From Stereocaulon alpinum (Eukaryota > Ascomycota > Lecanoromycetes > Lecanorales > Stereocaulaceae): a DNA stretch of 33,451 nt. The notes under the pieces were generated by a model that ran no database searches, had not been told where the DNA came from, and saw only the letters and a program-made list of their open reading frames with translations. The stretch spans positions 1 to 33,451 of the forward strand of contig JAEUBA010000174.1 of NCBI GenBank assembly GCA_018257865.1, given 5' to 3'. The position numbers and the translations under genes are program-made. Within the stretch, counting starts at the first letter, position 1. Each line of letters starts with the position of its first letter. Below, in pieces: positions 18,816 to 29,790 of this stretch.

Positions 18816-20282
18816 TCAGTCCCGGCGAGGACCCCAGCAACCCCAAAAGGTCTCGTTACAATTCTCATACGAGTAAGCTTCCACTTTCTCATTCGGGGGA
18901 ATCGGTACGCAGACCAGTGACATGGCTTTTCTTACATGAATCCACATGCCAGAACGGCAGAGAGGGTGTTTCCATATCTTGTCCTCGCGTCGTCGTGAGA
19001 GCTCTGGTATCGAAGTAACAGCGAGCGGATGGTCGGCTTCTTCTGTTTCTTCGAGAGCAGTGTTGGTGAGGGGGATTTTTGGGTAGAGGAGGCAGATCAT
19101 GACGTCGTTGCGCTCGTAGGTCAGGGTATATGTGTGAGGGCATGGACCTTCTTGAGGGTGATCTAGGTCATAAGGGAATACGGGGCAAGGCGGGGTGCCT
19201 TTCGGGGTGATGGTTTGATTGCGTGGAGCGCATCTTCGGGGGAGGCGGGGGACGCGGAGATGGTCGTGGTTGCGGGTCGATTCGAGAGATCGCGCTTGGA
19301 GATTATTCTCAGATGGGTGGGCGGCTTCGGTGCGGTTCAACAGAGTGCAGATCACGGGAAAGTGTTGATTATGACCCAACCTTCGAACCCCATAGTAACC
19401 TTCATCCACATGATAACCTTTCGGGCATGAAGGAGCGCCGCTGACAGTACTGTTGCCGGGAGGGCAATTCGGTAGGAGTCCAGAGCTTCCCCAAACAGTG
19501 CATCTGGTGGGTAATCCTTTGGGAAGAGCAACTTCCGTTGTGTCGGTTTTGCCTTTGAGATCGCGCTGCGTGACACCGTTTGTAGAGTTCGTCTTCTTGG
19601 AAGTGTGAACCGGTTGGTAGAAATTGTGGTTGACGACCACGATATCGGGGATACTATTTGGTGTCGTGATTGAGATGTGCTCACCTGGGCGCACCGGGCA
19701 GGGTCGGCAGGACGAGTGGGGGAAGCATCGCAGAATATCGCAGAAAGGTGCAAATTCTTTCCCGTTGAAGATGATAGTGCCACGAAACTCGCCTGAACCC
19801 GGGCTGATTTCGAGGACAGCGACATGGAGACCACTGCGAGATTCTTGGTACTTGCGCACTTGTTCCATCAGCTTGGAAATCATTCGTAGCTGCTCTGGGT
19901 TAGGCCTGAAAGCTTCCAGTGATCTATAGTTTTGAAGCATGGCAATTGTTTCGTTGACGGTGGTAGCACCGTGTAGAAGACCTCCATTCATAAGACCGAC
20001 AGCCATATTGAGTTCTTCTGCTCGCTCCTTCGGGAGTGCAACCATCGTCTGATTGTAGAAAGACTGAATAGCTAAGTCGGTAGTATTCGGAGTCTTGTCG
20101 ATGAAATCTTGATAGGCATCGGTGAAGTACTGGACGTTTTCTAGGACCTTGGACGCCAGGTGGAATTGTTCCACATCCTTGCTTGAAAACTCGGCATTTG
20201 GCCTGACGGGAGCTGCGTGAGCTACCAACAGTGGAGCCGAGATGCAAGCCCATAGGCTTGCAAGAAGAGTCTGGAGGTGCAT
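18816..20282 (-). CDS. Secreted Cys-rich glycoprotein, 488 aa, unknown family
   Basis: The start is placed at the ATG read on the minus strand at 20282, two codons after a TTG that also lies in frame. Residues 1-23 are a clear signal peptide (MHLQTLLASLWACISAPLLV then AHA/APV). The N-terminal third (about 24-165) has few cysteines and is helical in appearance (SKVLENVQYFTDAYQDF, PKERAEELNMAVGLMNGGLL). The rest has 16 cysteines (181, 186, 192, 195, 261, 273, 286, 312, 351, 366, 381, 397, 442, 458, 475, 482) and many N-glycosylation sequons. Two four-Cys modules about 90 residues apart (261-312 and 351-397) look like diverged internal repeats, each ending in an [IV]IC-type strand. I do not recognise a known family. 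It is probably extracellular. No introns are needed. Confidence 0.8.
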   Translation of the reverse strand: MHLQTLLASLWACISAPLLVAHAAPVRPNAEFSSKDVEQFHLASKVLENVQYFTDAYQDFIDKTPNTTDLAIQSFYNQTMVALPKERAEELNMAVGLMNGGLLHGATTVNETIAMLQNYRSLEAFRPNPEQLRMISKLMEQVRKYQESRSGLHVAVLEISPGSGEFRGTIIFNGKEFAPFCDILRCFPHSSCRPCPVRPGEHISITTPNSIPDIVVVNHNFYQPVHTSKKTNSTNGVTQRDLKGKTDTTEVALPKGLPTRCTVWGSSGLLPNCPPGNSTVSGAPSCPKGYHVDEGYYGVRRLGHNQHFPVICTLLNRTEAAHPSENNLQARSLESTRNHDHLRVPRLPRRCAPRNQTITPKGTPPCPVFPYDLDHPQEGPCPHTYTLTYERNDVMICLLYPKIPLTNTALEETEEADHPLAVTSIPELSRRREDKIWKHPLCRSGMWIHVRKAMSLVCVPIPPNEKVEAYSYENCNETFWGCWGPRRD

Positions 20283-22690
20283 CTTCAAGTCTGCAGATAG
20301 CTTACGGGCCTGAGTATCAAGAGATATAGGGTCTTATCATGCGCCGGTGGTGTTGTGTACGAAAGTACTTGGAAGTCAGATCAGGTTGTGGATGAGGGAA
20401 GATGGTGGAAAGTTATGTGTTGGAAGGCCAGAGCAACGACTTATATAAATGCTGGCAAAATCTTCGTATGCTTATTCTCGCAAGGAAAGGGGAAAGAAGA
20501 TCAAATGTGCTCAGAGGCAAAGGAAGCTGCCAAGCATATGCAAACTCTGCGGCCCACAATACCATAGATCTGGGATTGTCATAGACTGGGTCAACAGCTC
20601 AAAAAGACTGAAATTCTACAGTCAGCAGCATCTGAATAGCGAGAACCAGATTGCAACGAAGCTGTGATTGAGCCACGTCACGGTTTTGATAGAAGTTGAA
20701 TTTCTTCATATGAAAAGACCCGGCGTATGATCTACGAAGCACAGAAGCGTATGGCTGAGATTTATTCAACAATCTCACATGTACCAGAGTTGAGACGCCT
20801 TCTGCCTGAAGAAAGTGGGCCCACCGCGCAGGGAATGGAGGTCAACCCACTCGGAAATCCCTGCAAGCTTGTCTAAAAAAGGTAGCGTATCTTATGGATG
20901 AGCTTTACTAGACATTAAACCCCGAAGGTTGTCAGCGCCTCCCCAAAAGATACACCCAAAGCTCACCCGACGGCCGCGTAGTGCCTCTTGATGATCTCGG
21001 CTGCTCTCTCTTCAATATGGTACAACGCCAATGACCTCGAGCTTCTCATCCGCGCCTCGACCCATTTTTGTTGTCCGTGTTGGGTGACACACAGTCCTCA
21101 TGTGCTCTGTAACATAACTTTTTCTTGCGGCAATTTTCACTGATATCCGTACCTGCTGGTGGGAAGACTCTGCACGTGATATCCTCTTTCATTGAAATAT
21201 TCGAAAGGAAGACGATCTGCAAGTCGAAGTACAGTAGGTAGGACTTTGAGGTCGATTGGGCCTTCCAAGTCGTATGGATCCACAAGAGGTCAAGCATATG
21301 GGCTCGTGGCATCGATGTGCATAGATCATCATGGAAGGCGAGGTGTTGGTGCCACGGACAAGGTGATTCGTTGATTGAGGACTCTATCTTTTGGGGGTGC
21401 TCTTGAGCCGTCTAGTCGACTAGGATCGAAGGATGCGGCTAGCATGAAACTGTTCTAGATTATTGATTTCAGATCCTGTAATCGGGCTGACAGTATTGTC
21501 TCTCTTCGTAGATCACTCGTTCTGTCGCTGAGACCATTTCCCTGGGTCCAGGCATGGTTTTCGTTCTTTTCGCTTTCGGATGCTGAATGCGCAATAGAAA
21601 CAGAACCTGTAGATGATAGACGTTTGCTACTAGGCCTCCTCTAGGTACCCGTTAAGCTGGTGTCCACTAGATTGTTAGCAGTAGGTCCGATAAGGACAAT
21701 ATGGAGTGAACGTTGCTCCAAGTACAACAGCAGGTGACAGGCAAGGGACGCTGAGAAGATCTCAGTGCATTTGGCTCTTGTGCATCTGTAAGGCTCAAAA
21801 ACTGGTCCTTTCCTGTACCGAGTCCTTGCAAGGCTGTGTTGATGGCTAGGTGATTGTAGGTACGTGTTCGGACGGTCTACAATACGTAGATTTGTTGAGG
21901 TTGAGGAGACATCATCATTTCTCTTTCGTAGTCTGGTTAGCCTGCTAAGGCAGGTTTCATGAGGAATTTGCAGTATACAGTGGACAGCTGGGGGAGACGA
22001 CGCTGGGAGAAGTCATCGAGCGCTCGTCTATTCTCAAAGGCGCAAGTTTCCGGGTTGTGGATGTTGAAAGTGGCCTGCGTGCCAAGGATTACTAGGCCTT
22101 GGCATGATGAGTCAGCACCACTGTACATAGATCGCGCGAGTAGCACTTAGTATCTATGAAGCAAGTGTTCTACCCTATATTTTGACAGTGGACAACATCT
22201 TCCTCGGGGAGCTGACACGCTTATCTAGATTGGTGATCCGCCGTCGCCGCCTAAAGTGGGGTCCCAGAGCTAAACTTCCCCCCCCCTAGAGCATAGCCCT
22301 AGAACCATCCACCAGACACACGGCTGGTACTTCCTAGGGCCAACTCCGGGGGTGGGTGGGGTGGTACAGTAGGTACAGTCGGCAATATAAGGTGACAAGA
22401 ATCTGCCTCCTGCTTACTCAGGGCTCGCCCGGGCCCTGCCGCTTTAGCGAGCGCGCTGGGTAATATATCACCCAGACTAACGGCGCAAGGTGAGCAGGCT
22501 TCAATAGTCAACAGTTTCGGGCGTGGATGGTGTTGGATACTAAGCTATACTTGAATTGACTATTCAGGTTTGATATTGTAAGTTGAATACAAGGAGATCG
22601 ATCTGGTAGGCGAACGGCCTGTAATTTATGTATGTGTAGGAAATATCGCCAAGACTCCTCGATTATTAATGAGCGCTGGCGAGCGTTAAC
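20283..22690. other. Gene-free transition region
   Basis: About 2.4 kb with only short, featureless frames (20355-20667, 21046-21374, 21937-22150, 22299-22511). CA and TG dinucleotides are present at normal-looking frequency, so this part is not heavily RIP-mutated. A run of ten or more C lies near 22269, and a small hairpin (CTGGGT ... ACCCAG) lies at 22456-22475. I see no gene. Confidence 0.55.
20442..20448 (-). promoter_or_regulatory. Possible TATA box of the secreted glycoprotein gene
   Basis: TATATAA lies 160 nt upstream of the start at 20282. The motif is symmetric, so orientation is inferred from the gene. Confidence 0.35.
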
Positions 22691-22696
22691 GGGATT

Positions 22697-22726
22697 TACC
22701 ACTACTTTGACCGGTACCACTACTTT
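22697..22726. repeat. Direct repeat of TACCACTACTTT
   Basis: Two copies of TACCACTACTTT start 18 nt apart (22697 and 22715). Such short repeats are common in the terminal regions of fungal DNA transposons, but I found no matching inverted copy downstream. Confidence 0.6.
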
Positions 22727-22863
22727 AGGCAATTACTAGCAAATACCACCTCCTTAATTCAATACATCGAACCACCACACCGTATTAATTCAACTAGGTA
22801 TATTAGTTGCGGCCCTCCTAGATAACTACCTAAACAATCTCCCTGTTAATAGATAAGGTCCCC

Positions 22864-22882
22864 CGCCGCCGCCGCCGCCGCC
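22864..22882. repeat. CGC/GCC trinucleotide microsatellite
   Basis: About six GCC units sit in otherwise AT-rich degraded sequence. Confidence 0.85.
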
Positions 22883-23225
22883 AGTACCCTAGGGCGTAAC
22901 GCCGAATCCTACGCCTGTATAACTACCCCTACAACCTGAATATCTATATCTTAACTCCAACCACTCGAAAGCGTAGCTACTACGCACGCGTCGACGCCTA
23001 AAAAGCCTCTAATCTAATATCCCTAAGGCGGAGAAGATACCCCGGCGTTATTATACGTGGGGAAGGCTTCCTAGTGTTAGTGGAGTTAAAAATCAACCAC
23101 ATACAAGCAGGCTATAACAAGTCGATAGTACCCTATACGAGATGAAAACTCTATACTGGAAGCAGGGGAAGAATTACTAGTAGGGGTTAAGGTATATAAG
23201 ATAGAGAAACAACGCCGCTGGAGAC

Positions 23226-23270
23226 CTTTACTAAGTCCTATATCTTTACTAAGTCCTATATCTTTACTAG
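23226..23270. repeat. 18-bp tandem repeat, 2.5 copies
   Basis: The unit CTTTACTAAGTCCTATAT is repeated twice and then partly. It lies just upstream of a degraded coding relic. Confidence 0.85.
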
Positions 23271-23280
23271 AAATACTATA

Positions 23281-23690
23281 TCTTTGCTATAAAATACTAT
23301 ATCTAACTATATTACTAACGCTACTATATCCTCTAAGTTCTCTACTAATAAGAAGTCTACTGCGGAGACCCTTACTACTATTCGCAATACGTTTTTGAAA
23401 ACTTGCTACTTCTATTAGGAAGATCTCGCTACCCGTAAGGCTGCAACAGCTGTGGATAGACAGCGCCGTCTCGTTGCTAAAGTAGGCAAGCAATACGCAA
23501 TTAAAGTATGAGCTCGGATCGCCGCAGTTAAGAAATAACAAGTCGCTGAGTAAAAGAAGCGTACTGTAGAGGAAAAGGACCGCTAGCGAGCACTCCGAGC
23601 AAGTATACCACCGCCAGCCAAGCGTTAACAAGAGGAGAGGTCTACTATACTAATTATATCAATCCAAGACTACTCTGTATATATTTGGAG
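23281..23690 (+). pseudogene. Degraded coding relic, possibly a transposase C-terminus
   Basis: One plus-strand frame reads continuously except for stops that stand where Gln or Trp codons would be expected. The visible pieces are Lys/Arg/Gln/Ala-rich (EDLATRKAATAVDRQRRLVA, KVGKQYAIKV, ARIAAVKK, KKRTVEEKDR, RALRASIPPPAKR). A basic, Gln/Ala-rich tail of this kind is common at the C-terminus of fungal Tc1/pogo-type transposases, but no DDE motif is visible, so the assignment is a guess. Mutation is lighter than in the neighbouring retrotransposons, with many CA/TG left. Confidence 0.35.
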
Positions 23691-23738
23691 GGTAGAATTA
23701 GTGGATCTAAGCAAGTAGGTCTAATAACAGGGCAATTT

Positions 23739-23987
23739 TGTTAACCCTTAAGCGTGTGCGCGTTATAGCCACGCTAACGTAATTATATTAATTAGGGTTT
23801 AGGGGCTTAGTAATAGTATTACTACTTAGGACTCCCCTATATTTTAGGGATCTTTAGAAATTAGTTCTACTACTACTCTACTACTAAGTAATATAATTAT
23901 ATCTATTACTTAATACCTAAATCTAGTAACTTTATATCTCTTATACCTTAGTATACTAGCTTAGAGCCGGTATCGCTAGCCTTTATA
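23739..23987 (+). repeat. LTR-like sequence of copy 1
   Basis: It starts TGTTAACCC. The end is set where the related sequences share TATA followed by GTTCTAATT, just before the leader. The matching segment in copy 2 is 24866-25114, whose first dinucleotide is TA instead of TG. The 3' limit is inferred. Confidence 0.5.
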
Positions 23988-24865
23988 GTTCTAATTTCTC
24001 TACCTTTTTAAGGGAGAGGCCCGGAGTTACTATAATATTAGGTTAGATATATAGTTATACTACTATAACTATTACTAACGCTAAAGAACCTAATAATATT
24101 AATAATAATAATAATCCTATAGAGAGCTATAGGACTAACGGAGAGTCTTAGCTAAATACCTTTAATTTAGATAATACTAATCTTAAGTAATACTTATAAG
24201 AAGCCTAAGCGATAAATCGCTACCTAAAGTAACTACGCGAATTATTAGTATTAGAAGCTAAAAATAATATAATTTAATACCCTAAGTTATAGAGTACTAT
24301 TAGAATACCTATAGGGATAGTTTAAGAGGAAGAATAATATCCTACTACTATTATATTAGTATAATTAGTTAATATTACTAATTAAAGGATTCCTTTATAT
24401 CTTATAACGCCCGCCTTTAGCGCGCCTATAAATCTACCTATTAAACTTTAAAGACCCCTAATACTAAAAAGCTTTCGGCCTAAGAATATATAACCTTATA
24501 AGGGAATTAGCGAGGGTAAATACTTATACTAGTTTACTAACTTAAAAAAGAAGTTTCTTAAGAGTTTAGAGTACTTTACTACTAAACTATCTAAGATAGT
24601 CTACTATATAGACGCCCTAAAAGATAACCTAAATTTTTAGTAGAATACCTACCTAAAGAACTATAGATAGGATAATATAATATTTAAATTCTTTAAGTAA
24701 TTTCTATATAATTTAATTATAGATCCTATTAACCGCCGTCTCTTCGCCTACGAAAGGTTTAAGGAGGTAAAGTAATATTCTAACTAAAAAGTTACTATAT
24801 TTAAGGCCTACTTAGAGGAGTTAGAAGCTAACCTACTATCTATAGTACTAAAGCTTAAAGCTAAC
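23739..24865 (+). mobile_element. 5' fragment of a RIP-mutated Ty3/Gypsy element (copy 1)
   Basis: This 1,127-bp segment repeats at 24866-25992. It begins TGTTAACCC, consistent with a retroviral-type LTR start, continues through an LTR-like part and leader, and ends abruptly inside gag-like sequence. The next base begins the second copy. CA and TG are nearly absent and stops are everywhere. It is either a tandem partial duplication or the left half of an element split by insertion of a relative. The missing remainder is not found in the window. Confidence 0.8.
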
Positions 24866-25114
24866 TATTAACCCTTAAGCGTGTACGCGTTATAGCTACG
24901 CTAACGTAATAATATTAATTAGGGTCTAAGGGCTTAGTAATAGTATTACTACTTAGGACTCCCCTATATTTTAGGGATCTTTAGAAATTAGTTCTACTAC
25001 TACTCTACTACTAAGTAATATAATTATATCTATTACTTAATACCTAAATCTAGTAACTTTATATCTCTTATACCTTAGTACGCTAGCTTAGAGCCGGCGT
25101 CGCTAGCCTTTATA
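24866..25114 (+). repeat. LTR-like sequence of copy 2
   Basis: Counterpart of 23739-23987. It begins TATTAACCC, the RIP-changed form of TGTTAACCC seen in copy 1. Confidence 0.5.
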
Positions 25115-27059
25115 GTTCTAATTTCTCTACCTTTTTAAGGGAGATGCTTAGAGTTACTATAATATTAGGTTAGACGCGTAGTTATACTACTATAACCGTT
25201 ACTAACGCCGAAGAACCTAATAATATTAATAATAATAATAATCCTATAGAGAGCTATAGGACCGACGGAGAGTCTTAGCTAAATACCTCTAATTTAGATA
25301 ATACTAATCTTAAGTAACGCTTATAAAAAGCCTAAGCGACGAATCGCCGCCTAAAGTAACTACGCGAATTATTAGTATTAGAAGCTAAAAATAATATAAT
25401 TTAATACCTTAAGTTATAAAGTACTATTAAAATACCTATAGGGACGGTTTAAGAGGAGGAATAATATCCTATTACCGCTATATTAGTATAATTAGTTAAT
25501 ATTACTAGTTAAAGGATTCCTTTATATCTTATAATACCCGCCTTTAGCGCGCCTATAAACCTACCTATTAAACTCTAAAGACCCCTAATACTAAAAAGCT
25601 TTCAGCCTAAGAATATATAATCTTATAAGGGAATTAGCGAGGGTAAATACCTACGCTAGTTTACTAACTTAGAAAAGAAGTTTTTTAAGAGTCTAGAGTA
25701 CTTTACTACTAAACTATTTAAAATAGTCTACTATATAGACGCCTTAGAAGATAACCTAAATTTTTAGTAGAATACCTACCTAAAGGACTATAGATAGGAT
25801 AATATAATATTCGAATTCTTTAAGTAATTCCTATATAATTTAGTTATAGATCCTATTAACTGCCGTCTCTTCGCCTATAAAAGGTTTAAGGAGGTAAAGT
25901 AATATTCTAATTAGAAAGTTACTATATTTAAGGCCTACTTAGAGGAGTTAGAAGTTAACCTACCGCCTATAGCTCTAAAGCTTAAAGCTAACCTTTTCCT
26001 AGCTAAGCTAAGACCGGAGCTAAAGAATAAAATCTTAAGTATAGGTAAGATATTTAATAATAGGGATAATATTATTACCTAAGCTATTATATAAGAGAAT
26101 ACTATAGGGCGCGAGTGTTATAGAGGCGGCGGCTTAAGTACTTATAGGAAATTATCTAACTATAAGGCCTCTAAGTTATAAGGGAGCCGCCTATTAGAAT
26201 AACGGATTTCTAAGCCTAATAGGCTAGGCCTAAGGGTCGATAGCTTATAGTTAGTATAATATAAATCTTATTTAAGGAGTCTAAAGCGGAAGACTAATTT
26301 AGATTTAGTAATTAAGCTTATCTACTATTATTATAGGAAGCTAGGCTATATAAGCCTAAATTATCCTAATCGCGATAAGCCTACTACTTATACCGGTATT
26401 AGTATAGTATTAGTAAAAAACGATTAGCCCCTATAACCGCCTTAGAAGCGGGGGAAGAAACTTAAAAAGTAGAGGCTAGTCCTTCTATCCTAACTAAGGG
26501 TTAGATAATACTTAATACTAGCCTATAGTAGGTTACTACTTTATTAGATACTAGATCGTAGCTTAATTTAATCTCCTAGAAGTTTATAGTTTAATAGGAC
26601 CTACTACCTTCTACTACTAACTTACTACTACCAAAAGCTCTAAGTAGCTTTAGTATATATATCTATAGTACCTATTAATTTAAGTATATACTTATTAATA
26701 GCTAGGGCTGCGGTAAGGAGTATAATATACTTTTTTATACTATTAATCTTAAGGGTCCTAACGTCGTAATTAGTATACTAGGGTTAAAGTAAATAAAGAT
26801 TTTACTCGATCCGTTAGCGGAGTAGTAGCGGTTTAAGGTTAATACTAAAAAGTTTTAGGTTAAAGAGCCTACTATCTTTAGCTATTATCTTAAGAAGGAG
26901 CCTAAAGTTTATATAATTATATACGCCGCTATAGCGACTAATTACTTAGATAAAGGAAGCCTAGAATAAATTCTAAAGGAACTACTAGAGTTCTCTAATA
27001 TCTTCTTAAATAAGAAAGTAGGAACCTTACCCTTATTAAAGGAAGGTAACTACGCTATT

Positions 27060-29430
27060 AATATTAAGGATAGTAAGGAGCCGCCTTATAGGCCTCTTTA
27101 TAACTTATCTTAATCTAAGCTAGCGGAGCTATAGCGCTATCTTAATAATACGCTTATAAAAGGCTAGATACGCTATTTAGTTTCTTCAGCTAAAGCACCT
27201 ATCCTCTTCGTACTAAAGAAGGATAGTAGGCTACGTCTTTATATTAATTATTAGGGGTTAAATACGGTAACTATTAAAAATCGATATCTATTACCCCTAA
27301 TTACTAAGATATTAGACCGCCTATATAAGGCTAAAAAGTTTATAAAGTTAGACTTAAAGGATACCTATTATAGGATCTAAATTAAAGAAGGTAATAAGTA
27401 GAAGACTATATTCCGTACCCGCTATAGCTACTTTAAATACTTAGTTATACCTTTTAGGCTCGCTAACGCCCTAGCGACGTTTTAAGTATATATTAATAAG
27501 GCTCTTATAAGGCTTATTAATATTTCGTATATTATCTATTTTAATAATATCTTAATTTATAGTACGAACCTAGTAGACTACTAGCGGTATATTTAGTAAG
27601 TATTAAAATAATTATATTAGTTCTCGCTTTTCGCTAACCTAAAGAAGTATTAGTTTAGTACTAAACGGGTTAAATTTCTTAGATTTATTATATCTACTAA
27701 TAGCGTAGTAATAGATTAGGAACGCGTAGCGATAATTAGGGAATAGCTTAGGCTAGAGACCTTTTAAGATATATAAGTCTTTTTAGGCTTTATAAATTTC
27801 TACTAACGGTTTATTTATAACTATACCGCCGTAGCTACGCCTCTAACTAACTTACTTAAAGGTAGTAAGGATAGGAAAAAGGTAGGTTAACTTTAGTAGA
27901 ATAATAGTACCGAAGGTACTTTTTAAAAGCTTTAGGATATCTTTTCTAGTACGCTATTTCTACGCTACTTTAACCTAGAAGTAAAGTTACGTATAGAAAC
28001 TAACGCCTCTAACTTTACTATTATAGTAGTACTTACGTAGCCGGATAATAATAGCTATTAGTACCTAATTACCTTTTAGTCCTAGAAGATAATTCCTACG
28101 GAGTAGAATTATAAGGTTTATAACTAAGAATTACTCGCTATAGTAGCGGTAATAAAATAGTAGCGGTACTACCTAAAAGGTAGCCCGTTTACTATTAAGG
28201 TTTTTACTAATTATAATAATCTTAAGGGCTTTATAAAGTAGAAGTAGTTAAATTCTTAGTAAGCTAAGTAGGCGCTAAAGCTTACTACTTTTAATTTCGA
28301 AATTACTTATTATACCGGAAAAACGAATCCTATAGATCCGCTATTATAATACCCTAATTATAAAGGAAGTTCCCCGCTAAATACTAAGTTATTACTAACG
28401 TTATAGAATAAACTCGCGCTTTAGGGTAGAGATAAAGAAGGTAAAGGAATTATTACAGCGATATCACCAGCTTTTTAAATTATAGGCCTCTAAGTCGTTA
28501 TCCCCTAAAAGTATATAAGAGGTATTATAGAATTAGCTTATAAGGATCCTTAATATTTAATTAAGACTTTAATTTAGGACTTATAGGCTACTAATAATTA
28601 GGCTAAATCCTTTTCTATAAAGGAGGGTTCGCTGTTATAGCGCTATCTCCGAAGTAAGGTATAGGCTTTAGACTTAAAAGGCTTATTAAGAAATAATAAC
28701 CGCCTATATATCCCTAGAGATAAAGCCTTAAGGGAAGAACTTATTAGTAAATACTATAATAATCCCTTAGTAGGGTATTTTAGCGCTAAAAAGACATATA
28801 AGTTACTTACCTATAAATACTTTTAGTATAGGAGTTCTAAGTAAGTTAATAAGTATATTAAGACTTATAATATTTACTAAAGAATTAAGGCTCCCTGCTA
28901 TCGCCCCTATAGCGAATTAAGTTCGCTTTCTATTATTAATAAGCTATAGAAGGAACTCTTAATAGACTTTATTATAGGTCTACCCTTAAGTAAATATAAG
29001 AATATAGTCTATAACGCTATTCTAGTAATTATTAATTAATTTATAAAGATAGTAAGGTATATATCTACTACTACTATAATCGACGCTACTAAGCTAGCGG
29101 ATATTTTTTATACTAAGGTAGTATACTATTATAGTATACCTAATAGTATTATTAGCGATAGAGGTTTAGTATTTATTAGTACCTTCTAGTCGGCTATTTA
29201 TTTTTACTTTAAGATTAAGCGCCGCCTAAGTACCGCCTTTTATCCTTAGACTAATAGTTAGACGGAATACTAGAATTAGATATTAGAGTACTACTTATAT
29301 ATCTTTACTAACGATAAGTAAACCACTTAGGCGAAATAGCTGCTAATAGTAGAATTTATATATATAAATAGTCTTTATTCCTCTATTAGAACGATACCGT
29401 TCTACTTAATATATAGATACTACCCCGAAC
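27060..29430 (+). pseudogene. Broken pol region (RT, RNase H, integrase) of copy 2
   Basis: Recognisable pieces in order: RT fingers and palm (APILFVLKK near 27207, NTVTIKNRYLLPLITK near 27270), the catalytic box at 27537-27548 now reading Y-F-N-N where the family has two Asp, RNase H (about 27950-28260), and the integrase core with ISDRGLVF near 29150. Loss of both RT aspartates is explained by TGAT-to-TAAT changes. Many stops interrupt all domains. Confidence 0.8.
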
Positions 29431-29469
29431 TTCGTTAGGAACTTAAGGATAAGTCCCTAGAGGGGAGGT

Positions 29470-29790
29470 ATAATATTCGGTAACTATTAGGGTCTGCTTA
29501 GTATTAGCGGTGATCTAATACTTAGTATTAGAAATAATATCAACGGGCTTAGTATTAGAAATAATATTAACGGGGTATTACCGCAGCGCTATACATATAG
29601 GTAGGGGAAGATATTATACTACCCCGCTCCGTACTCGATAAGTATAAGGAGCGTATACCCCCTAGAAGTAGGATCGTTAGTAATTAGTTCTACTAATAAA
29701 TAGATACCTACTATTACTACTTTACGTCTTTAAATAAACCTTAGTATACTATTACGCTACGCTACTAAGGTATAAAAGGTATATATTATA
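29470..29790 (+). repeat. LTR-like sequence between the two elements
   Basis: It follows the polypurine-like AGAGGGGAGG and begins TATAATATTCGG. It ends in TATA directly before GTTCTAATTACTC, the same junction as in copies 1 and 2. Its distal part resembles their LTR ends (AATTAGTTCTACTA, CCTTAGTATACTA), but its first half differs. It could be the 3' LTR of copy 2, the 5' LTR of the next element, or both. Confidence 0.45.
29521..29574. repeat. 27-bp tandem repeat, 2 copies
   Basis: Two nearly identical 27-bp units start CTTAGTATTAGAAATAATAT; the second has one C-to-T change (CAAC/TAAC). A partial earlier copy (CTTAGTATTAG) lies just upstream. They lie in the LTR-like segment and may be U3 enhancer-type repeats. 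Confidence 0.85.

Larger units (their letters stand above)
24866..29469 (+). mobile_element. RIP-inactivated Ty3/Gypsy retrotransposon (copy 2)
   Basis: The order is LTR-like region (24866-25114), leader, gag (about 25600-26400, including a zinc-knuckle region near 26320-26370 whose Cys positions now read Tyr), protease (a D-T-R-S site near 26548), reverse transcriptase, RNase H and integrase, ending in a purine-rich tract (AGAGGGGAGG) just before 29470. The protease-RT-RNase H-integrase order is that of Ty3/Gypsy (Metaviridae). Stops occur throughout, mostly TAA or TAG where Gln or Trp is expected, as CA-to-TA and TG-to-TA changes predict. It cannot encode functional proteins. Confidence 0.85.

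Noticed and set aside
20283..20288. Start of the secreted glycoprotein at 20288
   Set aside because: That codon is TTG on the minus strand. The ATG two codons later (20282) directly begins the signal peptide.
23287..23631. 114-aa minus-strand frame
   Set aside because: Reverse shadow of a Gln/Lys-rich relic on the plus strand. The translation is Leu/Ser-rich without domain content.
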